From: Serilophus lunatus
Taxonomy: Eukaryota; Chordata; Aves; Passeriformes; Eurylaimidae
NCBI GenBank assembly: GCA_013399895.1
Contig: VXBA01001490.1
Coordinates: forward strand, 162,374 to 226,373
DNA length: 64,000 nt
Direction of reading: 5' to 3'
Numbering within the stretch: the stretch's first letter is position 1; each line of letters starts with the position of its first letter. Under the pieces are notes generated by a model. That model saw only the letters and a list, made by a program, of their open reading frames with translations. It did not search any database and was not told where the DNA came from. Shown in pieces: positions 12,128-24,045 of this stretch. The translations under genes were made by a program, and so were the position numbers.

Positions 12128-15100
12128 AGTCTTTTGAGAAAATCTGGCCTGATATATGCCTGCAGAGTGGACAGAGGGCTTCAAGTCTTTCTGCATCCTA
12201 TTTATTTTCCTACAAAGACATGCTGTTACGTTGGTATGAATAAGGTCTTGAAAAGCCACAAAAATGCCAAAGGAATTTTTGTTTTTCTGGAAAAGGTAGG
12301 CTTACCTATCTTTTAGATTAACAGGTTTAGAGATTGCTTTTCACTAATAGATAGCAGAATTGTAGTCAAAAAAATCGTTCAACAAGTTTAAGAACTTCTG
12401 GTGTTCATCAGTAAGTTATTTCTGTGGGATAGGAAAAGAACTGTTTGGGTTCAGTCCCCTTCTAGGACATTTGCCAATTGATATATTCCATTTCATAAAT
12501 TATTCTATCTTTAGTTAAATAGAATTTTTCTTATTGATTTTACTACACATCCTCACTGGGTCCACAACATTCTAAAAAGTCTTCTTTAAAGGTCCTCCTG
12601 ATTATGTCAAATGTACTTATTGACTCACTCCAATAATATTTTCCTGGTTGTTATTAGCTGATATTGTTACAGTTCATCGATGTCTCAGTGTGTTTTTAAA
12701 TGAGATTACTTTGTTGTTTTTAAGGCCCCTGTAGTCACAGTTTCTTTCTATTAATTGTATAAGGGGAAAAATAGACATTATTTTTGTTTGTACAGTTTCT
12801 ATTTCAGTCAAAAATGCTTTAGCTTGCAGTTGTCTTTGCATATCAGGGGAAAAGAGGGATGGACTTGGGGGCATGTTTCTTGTTTCAAATCACAGACAGT
12901 TAATTTCCTTGGTTTTGGCAGAAAGTTTTTCCAGAGACCCGAGGACATGAGAGGTAAGATTGAATAAGTTTAATTTTGGCTTGCTAAAATATTGGTGCTT
13001 AATCTAAAGAAATTATCTGGATTTCTTGAATCAGTGAACAGAGATAAAACTGCTTTCAATTTCATTCAGAAGAGTCATTCAGCAGCCATTTCTGTCTCTC
13101 TCTTTACTGGTGGAGGAAGTCTAGAGAAGCTGCCTAGACTATAAGACTTCAGATATTAGATGAAATGCATCATAACTCCCTCTGGGCCTGTTCCTGTAAA
13201 ATGCCAAGACATGTAGCCAATCTAATGATTTTGTCTCATATAGAGTTTCAATCATACTTCCATAATTTTTTCCTAAACATAAGCATAACAGTTTTCTGTA
13301 TGCAGCTACCCAATGTACTTTCCAAGGCTCAAGTGTGTCTCCATGCTCATTTCGCAAACTCCTAATAATTTTCCTTTTCCTTTTCATGACTGAATCCTCT
13401 GAAGTTATGTGTACTCACTATGTATTTGAGTAGTAAAATACTTGCACAATGCAGCTTCATAATGCTAATACAAATAATACATAAGAACAAGTATGACAGA
13501 AATTCTTACCCTGCACCTAGAGATAGAAAAGAATCATAACACCTGAGCAGCAAGCTCAAAACTTGTGTTCTTTCAGGACTCACACTTCAAAGTTGAAAAT
13601 AGTTGTCTCAGTCCAGAATTCAAATTTGCAAGTGAAGTTTGGCTATGTCAGAGCTAGTTCTCTTACCCTACATGTTGTAAATACCTTTGAACTCACTTCT
13701 ATGAAACAGAAGTGCTTTCTGAAGAAAAAAGTTGAAAAGATAAGTGGCTTACGAGCTACTGTAATTAAAAATCTAAAAGATGCTTTCCCAGCTGTTGCTT
13801 TTGAAGTTATGCTTAGTTGTTGGCTAGGTGCCAGCATTCAATTAGAAGTTTGCATTTTTATTAACAGACTATCATGTGTTATATTATGTCAATAATTCCT
13901 TTTAAATTAATTCTTTTTATTTTTAGCAATAATCACAGGTGTCCAGGTCATGAAATATTAAAATGGGCCCCACTGACAATTGTTCAATATCCTAAGTTTG
14001 TTTGGTGTCTTATTTGCACTCCATTTGAAGTTCAAAATTAAAATATCTCTGAACTTGTAAAAACGAGGGTTTAGCCAAGATAAGTTAATGCCTGAGGGGA
14101 AAAAATGAAAAGGGAGATACACAGCCTCCGTGCAACTTTTTGCCTGCATTTGAGTTTCTAATTACCATGGTTTCATTTACTTACCCATCATGAGCATGTT
14201 GCAAGTGGAGGCCTTATTATTTTAATTTACTTCCCTAGATGTCAAAGTCTTAGGCTGGAATTAGTATTGTGAGGTGAGTTTGATATTCATAGGCTGTTAG
14301 AGGTACTCAACTCAATGTCAACACAAGAATCATCTTCCTGAAAACAGTTCTTTTCCTAGTTTCCCAGCTTTTTATTGCAAGATTCACCTCACCTAACTTT
14401 AGATGGCTTCAGTGTAAATGCCTTCATTTAAGATTGATGGCTAAATTTTTTTAATCTGGCTATTTCAGAGAGCTATTTTGGATCAAGAGGAATGAATCCT
14501 GGAAGTGTCTTTTAGACTTCCTCACGTGGTTACAGGAGCTTTTAACAGCAACCAGACAGAGGCTGTCTGAAGATACCTGAAGTTAGAAGAGGTATTCTGA
14601 CCCATATTGCCTTCATTTGTGGTTAAGACCCTATCCAGTCTTAAAAAGTGTTGAGGCATATTCTTTTTTTTGGGGAGTGCCAGTGGCAGTTCAGGATACT
14701 ATCATGCCATTTCTACCATAATACAAAATACTGTGTTTCCGCTTTGTTTACAGCTTAATGTCATGAAAAATTCTGGACTGCAGGTCTGAAAGACTGAACT
14801 GCAGACTATGGAGCAGCTGGGCTGGTGTCTCCCACCACTTACTGCTAAACAAGAAGGTCAGTCTGAGACTGAGTCACTCTCTTGTCTCAATTACTTTTGA
14901 CTATTCTTTTAGAAATGACATAGGGAGAAAGTGTAACTGCACTGTTAAAAACAAAGTTAAAAACAAGAGCCTAGCTTCTTGCTTTTTTCTCAGTAACAAA
15001 TCTTTGGAATTGAAGATCGTTTGAAATATTCTGTAAATTACTAGATATCGATAAGAATTGTAATACAATACAATACATATTCCAACTGTTAAAATTAGTT

Positions 15101-18100
15101 AGTCAGTAGCGTCTTTACAAAGGGTGGCTTACAAAGGATGTCAAATAGTTTTGCCAATAAGAATTAATTTCTTCTTTCGTAATAATTTTGAGTAGCTATA
15201 CTCTTCATTTTGGACATGGAAAAAAAAAAGGTCTATCCACAATGACATTGGAAATTAAAAGCTTAATTGGAAACGTGGAAATCCTCATTTCTATTCCTAC
15301 TTTGATGGCTGTTGGAGATGTTGCTGACAAATGCTATTTCTTATGATGTTCTGGAGTTAAGAGCACTAGGAAAACAAGTGGTACATATGCTCTTCTGCCA
15401 CCCCATTCCAGCTTCTCATTTTAACCTCAGCTGAAGAGGGCAAACCTCTCGAGTCAATTGTTAGATATAACAGAGGAGAGGAGGAGAAGACAATTATAGT
15501 GACAGAAGAGAATAAGAAGAATAACAGTTAAACCCCATTTCTTTGTAAAAGCTTTTTAACAATTATTTAACTAATTAAAAATACAGATGTTGATTTGACC
15601 TATTCCTCATTTTTTACTGTGCTTTTAAAGTTCTGGAACACAATACATTTTTAACCATCAGCAAATATCTTAAGAAAACTGTACTGGCAAAACATTCTTT
15701 TTATAACTGAGTAGCTCTTTCAGTAAAACCTGAATTTTCACATAGAACTGTGCAAGAGCTGATGTTTTTTCTTTCTCTGACCTATCCCTGACATCTTCAA
15801 GAGCTACCTTCAGGAAATATATCACTTCTTTCCATTTATAGCCCATGTCCTACTGAATAGTAATTGATTGCTGGCCTTTGTCAGTAACAAATTAGGAGTT
15901 TAGCTGCATTGTCCAGCTGAATTGTAGGAAAGAAAGTCAATGTTTTGTCTTCTCCTGACTTTTCTTTTCATGCTGTACCTGTCCATTCATTCCAGAGAGG
16001 CCCAGGACTCAGTTTATGTCAGTCCAATGATCCTAGACTGTCAGTAGCCTGAATAAGTAGAACACTTGCCATCTCACCCAATATCCCACACATGAACACA
16101 TGGGCCACTTGTCCATACATGCATAGAATAAGTGATGGATTACAGGATATAGAAAAATCTGCCAGGGACTTGGAAGGATTTCAATTTCTTTGGCTAGTCT
16201 GTGACCTATTTATGTGTGCTGTATTGATAAATGAAGTGAAAAATCTTTTACACCTTTCAATGAAGGTGTCGTTTGGTCTGGAAACAGCACTGACACATTT
16301 AGTGATGTCCTACAGGAAACAGCTGGGATTATTAATTCATTTTTACACAGGTCGCTAAGCATCCAGAAGTCAATATGTCTTTTAAATTACTCTCAATCTG
16401 GACCAAATCCATTCTGAAGGTGAAGGGTTCCAGATATATACTGCTACTGGCCATTATTAGAGTCCTTTTTAAATCTTGCCAATAGTTTTTCCTTGGTTTA
16501 GCCTGAGAATGACTGTATTAGGCAGAATAGAAGTGTACATTTTCTTTAACTTTTTTAGCTCATTGTCTGATTCCATATTTTAATTCTCGGAAATATACTT
16601 TATTTTATTAGAGATGGCACCAATCAGACTTAAATAATAGATGAGAAATGCTTTGAAACAATTGCTCAGTGACTCAAGACTCAGATGTAATGAGGAAGGA
16701 AGAACTGCAAGAAGGAAAGATTTACACAGACACAGTTAAGGATAAAGCTGAACAGAACTGTACAGTTTCAATTCACAGGAATTTCTTCAAACCTATAATT
16801 TGACTTTGACTTTGTAAGAAGACATATCTGCTGACTCTGACATTTGATGAAAGTCAGAGCAAGAGTTCCAAACTTCCAGGTGCATGATGGCAAAACCATA
16901 CGTTGGAAATGTGATCTTAACATCCTCTGTCTCTGGACAAGAAAGGAGGCAAAGTGAAAGTTTTTTGTTGATCTCTTGAGTGATAGCACTATGTGTTTGG
17001 CTCTCCAGATGCTGGCATCACTACCTGGCTGCATTATGGTATTTATAATCAGCTCAGCTATTACTGAAGAAAAAAATTCCTTCTTTCAACTAATATCACC
17101 TTTTCCTTTATCTCATCTAAGATCTGTTTTTCTTTTTTTTTTTTCAGTCATGTTGAACACTGGTAAGATTCTTCTTCATCCAACCTCAGGCAGTCTTTTT
17201 CAGGAAATTAACTTGGTATTGTAACAGCTCTTAACATCTGTGACTCTTGACTATGACTCCAGATAGTTGACTAAAGAGGCTAGGCAGAGTTTTAATTTAT
17301 TGCCAATAAGTTTTCCTCCACTGTATAAAACTTATTTAGGCATAAAAATAACATGTGGCATATGATGTGTTTTGTACTCTATCTTTACAGAGAAGAGGTT
17401 GAAACAAAATATCCTCATAGTTCCAGAAAAATTTTGTCTTTGCTGTATAAAGGTTTTTTTGGTTCATTTTTGAACTGTTGCTAATAAGCTCTTGCTGTGA
17501 AATTTGAAGTGGATGTAAGGTACTAGAAAAATTTCCTGCAAAATTGCTGTGCTCTGATTTACTCTTCTAGTTCCAGTTCAGCATGAAATTCACTTGTGTT
17601 TACTCCACAGTAAAACAAAATACCTCTGGGGAAAAAAAGCTACCAACAAGCTTATTTTTACAGAATAATGATAATGTGATGAAAGCAATTTGTTGCCAAT
17701 GAAGAGGTAAGACAATCAAGTAACTCCGTGATCTTTATGTGAAAGATAGTAGGCACACTGAATCACTGTATTCAACTAGTTCTGCACCTAATTTTACCCA
17801 TATAATTCCTGATTGTCTTTTCTCCTTCACGATGTTTCAGATCTTTCTTGATTTTGTTCACATTAATTAAGACAAGAAACTATGTCGAAGTCTTTCAACA
17901 TAGAAGTTTTCTGCATTATAAATCATCTCTTTGTTTATTTGTTTTTCCTAATTTTAATTTTATTCTCACTCTTTTCTATTCTAATTTATTCTAATCCCTA
18001 TTATTCTAAACTCTATTATCACAATTTTATAATTTAATCAGAAAGGCAAATACTGTGGCCACTTTATAAGAGTTGAGAATTCTTTCTGATGAGCTGGATC

Positions 18101-19677
18101 TGCCTTGTCTAGCAGTCACACTCAAACACAAGTTGAATTTGGTTTTATAGTCTAAATTTCAGATGTTCTTCTTTTTGCAAATGAATTGAAAATACATCCT
18201 TTAGATTTGAAAATTTTGAATTTGTATACCTGGATCATTGAAGATGAAGTCCATTCTAACTTTTCCACTCAAATTCCCATCACTTACCTAGTAGTACCAT
18301 AAATTTTATCTTTTAAAAGTTTTTTAAAATAGTAATTAAATAAAAATGGTAGCTACACTTCTACTTGAAATATTAATCCAACACCAAAAACATAGATACT
18401 TGGGTGGAAATTTTGTACATGATTTTTAAAATTACCATATGCTGAAATTGTTAAGCAACTTTCTTAAGAGTGACTGTTCAGGAAGTTCAGAACTGAAGGG
18501 TTACGTTTTAGCCTGATTTTTCAATAGTGAAAGCATTGACAGTTCCCAGAAGATTCAAGTAGATTTAAATACATATTTAAGATGGGCATATTTCAAAATT
18601 TTAGTCTACATCTGTAGACTATAAAAAGAAAGGTCTTATGCTATCACTAAGCCTTTAACAATTCAATACCAAAGCAGTATTATACTGGCACTCTATAGTG
18701 TTCCTAATACTTAGTAGATCAATATTAAGTATTTTACATGTAAATCCTCTGCATGCATTTCTATAATTAAGTCAACGCTTTGAATTTTCCCATTTATCAG
18801 TTTATGGAAGTGGATAAATTACCAGTGTTTAGAAAATTTCAAATTTAAGACTTCCTTTACTTTTTTTTCCCAATAATTTTTATTCTAGTTCATCTGCACT
18901 ATAGATGATTACTTTCTTCCAAGAGTAAAATTTGTTTCTTTAACCACTTCACTTTAAAAAGTTTATGCTTAAATTTCAGGGGCTTTTTTTTACTTCTAAC
19001 ACAGAAATCAATAAGACAAAAAGACAAAAAAAAAGTTTTAAGGGTTGCCCTTCTGTTTAGCTTTTGCTCTTCACTAGTAAAATGAGTCTTATGCTTTAAA
19101 TAATTGTAACCACAGATCCTTTTCTATATAAAGACAGAGATACTAAAACTATTTAACTTGTGTGATTACCATATTTCTCCTCCTCTCTCCATCTTCTCTC
19201 TCCAGGAAAGTTTCCAATCAGTCAAACATGAAAATCCCTTAGAACTCACCTTCAGGTGAAGACAACCAGGAGAAAGTGTCCTGCAGTGTGCAACCCACTT
19301 CCTTCAGGACTAACCCCCCGGATTCTATTCACAGACACCACCTTGGACTTGTTGCCATTTCTACTACGTAGGAGCGTTAAAAGCCCTGATTCAAAACCCA
19401 CAGGAGTAGTGGTAATTGTACACTTCCATTAGGATTTTATAATTATACCATACAATTTATGCAGGATACTGAGGTGAATGAACGAAGAATTTTACTTCTT
19501 ATTGTCTTTCTTAGAAGCAACAGGTTTTGAAAAATCTTCATTTAAATAAGTTTTCCTGCCATATCTCCATTTTTTTTAATACAGAAGTCTTTGTGGAAAA
19601 ATTTCCAATTAGAAACATGTTTGAGATTTTTGTTTGGTTGTTGTATTTTGTTTTTCTAGTTCAACATTGGCTTGTGG

Positions 19678-19682
19678 ATAAA
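19678..19682 (+). repeat. Target-site duplication, left copy (ATAAA)
   Basis: ATAAA directly precedes the solo LTR and is repeated exactly after it at 21,149-21,153. A 5-bp duplication fits ERV-L and several other retroviral integrases. Confidence 0.8.
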
Positions 19683-20559
19683 TTTTGGGGTTTGGGGGGG
19701 TGATGGGTTTTGGAGAGGAGAGGGTGGTCCTGAGGGGTCGTAGAGGGGAGAGAAGGGTATTTGGGATTGTTTACCTGTTTCCTGTTCGTAAAACCATGGG
19801 TTTTTTTAGACCCCTAAAGCCGAGGTCTGAGAGATCTTCGGAGCCCTCCCCTATCCTCACTCACCACAGTTGTGGCAAGGAACCGAGAGCTCGACAGCAG
19901 CAGCAGAGACGCGGGCGGGCAGCTCGGCACTGCCGCACACGGCCCCCCCTTCCCTGGTGGCAGCAGCACGGCAGGCTCCCGTAGAGCACCTCCCAGTCCC
20001 AGCTGGTGGGATGCGCGAGGCCACTCCGGCTGCTTCTGGCCACTGCTCCATTTTTTCTTGGCAGGCGGCCCCAGACCCTGTTACCTGCGGTGTGTCCTGG
20101 CAGCGGCAGGGATGGCTGGTGGGAGTTTCGTGCCGCGGCATGGACTGCCCGCCAGCCTTTCCTTGCCGGTGGTGCCCTGGCTGAGATCCATGTGGGTCCT
20201 GGCCACAGCAGGCGCCCCTGTGGGTGGCCTCGCCACCCACGGCGGATCCCCACAAGCAGTGAGTGCCTGTGACACAGGGCAGTGGCCTCGAGAGTGCCCC
20301 GGTGGCCACAGTAGGTGGCATGGGCACACCAGCTGCTCATGGACAGCCTCGCTGCCCCAGGGATTTCCCCCATCGGGTCCCTGGGACAGTGGCAGCGGCC
20401 CCGCACTGGCACCGTGCTGGCAGTGGCCGCGTGGAGGGGCAGTGGGCGCTCCAAGGGGGCCGTGGGGGACACCCAGCTGGTAAAAAAAATGGTGCCTCCA
20501 AGCACCAAACACGCCTGGAGTGAAGACCCCAGAAGAGAGGTGGAGCCTGGCACTGCTGG

Positions 20560-20629
20560 CCAATCAGAAGATGGCTTAGCCAGGAAGAAGACAGCGAGAT
20601 TCGCGTGAGACTTGGAGGGTTTAAAAAGG
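20560..20629 (+). promoter_or_regulatory. LTR core promoter: CCAAT and TATA boxes
   Basis: CCAAT at 20,560-20,564 and TTTAAAAAGG at 20,620-20,629 have typical retroviral U3 spacing. Equivalent boxes occur in the other LTRs of this window. Transcription would start about 25-30 bases downstream, marking U3/R. Confidence 0.7.
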
Positions 20630-21065
20630 CTGTACACAGAAGTCGTCCCTCTCTTCATCTTCCTGTGGACTGGGGAGCAGCACTGACCCTCTCCTCTCAG
20701 CTTCCAAACCCCACGGCTTGACTCTGCCCACGTCATCGGCACCAGAGCCAAGCTAGCATAATCGCAAGTGAAAAGCTTCCCCGAGTGGGCCCCTGGCGTG
20801 GGAGGCACTTTTCACTTCTTTTGTATTTTGCAGAGACTTTGAGGCCCGGGAGTGATACCATCAGAGGGAGAGAGAAAGAGAGTGAGAGAGAGAGGTGGCT
20901 CCCTTTACCTTCCCCTGCTTTTCTCAGCCAGCCACCTGGCCTTTGAGAAGCAGTCTGTTTTTTTTTGGTTTGGTTTTGTTTTCTACATGACTTTGTCAGG
21001 TGTATTTTTGTGTAAAGTCTGGGTTTTCCATAAATTGTTTCTTCCCCTTGGTTGAGGCCCAGACG

Positions 21066-21071
21066 AATAAA
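21066..21071 (+). terminator. LTR poly(A) signal AATAAA
   Basis: AATAAA sits about 80 bases before the LTR's right end, and a T-rich stretch follows within 25-30 bases. This is the normal R/U5 polyadenylation arrangement. The same signal is found in the antisense LTR at 61,054-61,059. Confidence 0.7.
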
Positions 21072-21148
21072 CTGTTACCTGCTGTTCAAATTCTTTTTGT
21101 CATCGTTGTGCACGCTCCTAGTGAAAAATAGTGGTTCAAACCACCACA

Positions 21149-21153
21149 ATAAA
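21149..21153 (+). repeat. Target-site duplication, right copy (ATAAA)
   Basis: Exact repeat of 19,678-19,682 directly after the LTR's CA end. Confidence 0.8.
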
Positions 21154-23717
21154 TCAAAGCTTTATAGAAGAAAGTTGTGATGTCAAAAAAACAGGAAACA
21201 TCCCTCGGTAAAAAGAAATATTTGCTTTGTGTGACCCTGCATGGCTGAGGATGCTATCCCACCCCAGAGGAAGCTGGTTGTGAGGGACCTGCAGAAGTTT
21301 TGCAGTCATTCATTTGCTCTGTTTTTATTCTATGGGGAAAAAACCTTAACCTTTGTTTTAGGCTTTTATATGCATTGTCCTTTTTGATAACCAGAAACAA
21401 AGAGAAATTGGCATTTTCACACATTTTTTTCTTTTTTTCCTGGTAAATCTTGAAAAGTACTTAATTCCTCACCTAAAAAAAACCCCACCATCTTTTCTCC
21501 TTCTTGACCAATTAGCTGGTAACAATAGTTTATTCTCTGCATTCGTTGCCAGTCCTATGGTGATCAGCATAATATATGAGCCAAGATAGAAAAGAATGTG
21601 TGTTTATAAGTTAGCAGATCAGGGATTTAGAATTTTCCCTTTCCATCATTGAGAAAATCTTGTAACCTGTGTGGGCCATCCTTTTAGGTCAATTTCAACC
21701 AGACTATTTTCTGTTTTTCTATATCAATCCTAAATTAATACAGTAGATGCTCTGCAGCCAGCATGGTTTTGCATTGATCTTGGCCAGCTTGTTTACAGTG
21801 TTTTGGCAAGTTGCTGATGTACTTCTCCCTGGGGATAGAGCAGGGGTTAATTGCTGTTAAACTCTCAGTGCCAAGTAATGGTTCAGACTCTGTGCTACAT
21901 TAAAGATGACACTAATAAGGAAAGAGTGCGCTGGATTGCTCTGTGTTGAAAATTGGACTTGTGGTGACAGAAACTTGGAGCAGAGCTGATGTAATAGGGA
22001 GGCCATAATGTAATTATAAGTGCTGAACATGTGTCATAGCAAGTTAAATGATACATTAATGAATCAAAACAGGTGATGGAGTGTTGCTCTTTCAGCAGAT
22101 AGAGGTGTTTTCAAGGTCAAATTGTCATTAATCTAATAATCTGTAAACTGTATATTCTTCAAATTATAAGCAAAATCATCTTTAATGATTTTTTTAGTGT
22201 ATTGCTTGTCCTATACAAAAGGGGTGAAGAAAACGGAACATGTTATTCTCAATATAATTTTATTTATCCCTCTTTTATTATATTTCTGTTGTACCTAATA
22301 CAATATGTGTGTATCTAACATTTTTCAGTCAGGTGTGAGCTTTGGTTTCCTGTGCTCTGAGTAGGCAGAACACAAGCCAAGAGGTATGTAGATATACTAG
22401 TATAGCATTGCTGAGAGATAGAATATGTTACACTGAATACAGTCAGTAAATGGCTTCAAGTCAGCTTGAACCATGTACAAAACAAGGTCATGTCTGCTCA
22501 GAACAGAAGTAAATATTGTGAGTTATATATAAATTCTCTCTGCCTATTATGATTATGAAGAAAATGAAGGCTACCTCTTACCTCAGCTAGTTCCTTTTTT
22601 AACTCCAGTGTTGTGGATGAAAGTCCCTACTTTTTAGTCCTGGTGTGATGACTACATTCAGAAGGTAAATAAAAGCTTCTATTCCAGATCATGTAATATT
22701 CCAAGACACAACCATATGCATCGTACTTAACTGCTGGAACATGACAGTGTCTATCCATCTCTACAGCAAGTCCTCAGCACTCAAAGAAACCTATTAATTT
22801 TTTTATTTTTTTTTTTAAATGAAACCTACAGCATATTTACAAATAACCTTGATTGAGAAGTTAAAATGAGAGCCCTGTGGAACAAAGAGTGCATCCATTT
22901 TCAAGGGGAAAAAGAAATCTCTTTTTGAATTTTGCAGTCTTCTAATTCTTCCCATGTCTAAAAAAAATCTGTTTATTTCACATTTGTCTTCCTTCTCATA
23001 AGCTTCTCATTTATCCTCATACTGTTGAAAAATGAAGCAAAGATTTTTCAAAAGAATCTAGCTAACACTATTGCTGAATTTCTATTTAAAAAAATGGGAT
23101 TTTCATGCATAAATCTAACTAGGTCTTTTGACAATGTCATCGTATGTAGTATTTTGACTTTTTTTATTTCTTATTTTTTCCTAATATTGCTAATAAATAT
23201 TAAAAAAATGGAACTTTGGAAGAGATTCCTGCTAAATGGGACTTCTCTTTTGTTTTTAATCTTTTAATTTTCCATAAAAGTTTTCGGAGTTGAATCTGTT
23301 TTGTTTAAGAAAATCTTGAACTTTACCTAATTTTCCTTCCGTCTTATTGTTTAAGAGGAGCAGATTTTTCCAAATAGCAGTAAAACTACAAGACCTTATA
23401 GGTCTAAGAAGACCTACTAGAAACCAGATCCATGCCATCTCTTTTCAACAGTGTGTTCTGTCTTACAGAACTGCTCTTTGACAGAGTAGCTCCTGGAAGC
23501 TGTGCACCTCCCAGGCACAGGTTTGTAAGAAGCATCTGAGGCAGGAGGAACTGTTCACATACTCTTTCTCAGTCTTTCTTGTTCACCATCCCTTTGTCTT
23601 CTCCTTCTCTCTGTATTTTGATGAAATCAATGAAAAGCTGAAAGGATTAGCAGAAGGATTGTAGCACTTGTCTTAGCATATTAATTGCAGTTTGTTTAAT
23701 TGCTTCCGAGTACTTGT
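21154..23717. other. Non-coding stretch
   Basis: No gene seen. The part at about 21,800-22,160 looks less decayed than its surroundings and is listed separately. Confidence 0.5.
21800..22160. promoter_or_regulatory. Possible conserved non-coding element
   Basis: A block without repeats or homopolymers and with balanced composition. It has several homeodomain-type cores (TAATTA/TAATGA-like), for example around 'ccataatgtaattataag' and 'gtcattaatctaataatc'. This texture is common in vertebrate developmental enhancers, but the call is by appearance only. Confidence 0.22.
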
Positions 23718-24045
23718 TATGGAATCACAGAATCATAGACTGGTTGGGTCAGGGGACACCTTAAAGACCATCCAGTTCTAACCCACCCGCTGGGAGCAGG
23801 GACACTTTTCACTGTCTCACATTGGTCAGAGCTCCATCCAACACAGACTTAAACATTCCCAGGGATCTTCCACAAGTTCTCTGGTAAACCAGTTCCAGTG
23901 CCTCACCACACTCACACTAAGGAATTGTCTTCCAGTATCTACTCTAAGCCTCTTATCTAATTTTGAAGCCACTCCCCCTTGTCTTGTCATTACATGTCCT
24001 TGTAAGTAGTATCTCTCCATTTTTCTTGTGGAGAAGGCAATTTGC
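23718..24045 (-). mobile_element. CR1 LINE 3' fragment, antisense
   Basis: Plus strand opens with 'ggaatcacagaatcatagac', the reversed CR1 tail. It continues through 'ttaaagaccatccagttcta', 'cagttccagtgcctcacca' and 'tgtcttgtcattacatgtcc'. This is the last roughly 330 bases of CR1 on the minus strand. The 81-codon minus frame at 23,826-24,071 lies within it and does not correspond to intact ORF2. Confidence 0.9.

Larger units (their letters stand above)
8056..19677. other. Long non-coding AT-rich stretch
   Basis: About 11.6 kb without a convincing gene. Open frames are short (the longest is 110 codons at 13,563-13,895), low in complexity and matched by overlapping antisense frames. It holds an A-rich tract at 8,596-8,624, a poly(A) run with an N at 12,103-12,127 and a polypyrimidine run at 17,130-17,148. 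No transposon family was recognised, although old unrecognisable ones may be present. Confidence 0.55.
19683..21148 (+). mobile_element. Solo LTR of an avian ERV-L-like retrovirus
   Basis: A 1,466-bp GC-rich island in AT-rich DNA, flanked by exact ATAAA copies, with no internal retroviral sequence beside it. It is therefore a solo LTR left by LTR-LTR recombination. Its left end (TTTTGGGGTTTGG) aligns with the start of the antisense LTR at 63,321 (TGTTAGGGTTTGG), with the expected TG start mutated. Its right end is CCACCACA. It is homologous to the three LTR pieces at 57,943-64,000 through the CCAAT/TATA block, the 'gggagtttcgtgccgcggca' region and the terminal 'gtggttcaaaccacc' block. A GA-rich tract lies at 20,867-20,893. 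Open frames on both strands here (up to 315 codons, minus) reflect high GC, not genes. Confidence 0.9.

Noticed and set aside
13563..13895. 110-codon plus-strand open frame
   Set aside because: Low-complexity composition, an overlapping antisense frame at 13,643-13,837, and no recognisable protein.
17130..17160. Strong polypyrimidine tract and CAG resembling a splice acceptor
   Set aside because: The following frame has no recognisable coding content or donor. Poly(T) runs ending in CAG are frequent in such DNA.
19861..20808. 315-codon minus-strand open frame in the solo LTR, plus several overlapping plus-strand frames
   Set aside because: All lie in a GC-rich LTR where stops are rare in every frame. 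The frames are not kept open consistently in the other LTR copies and resemble no known protein.
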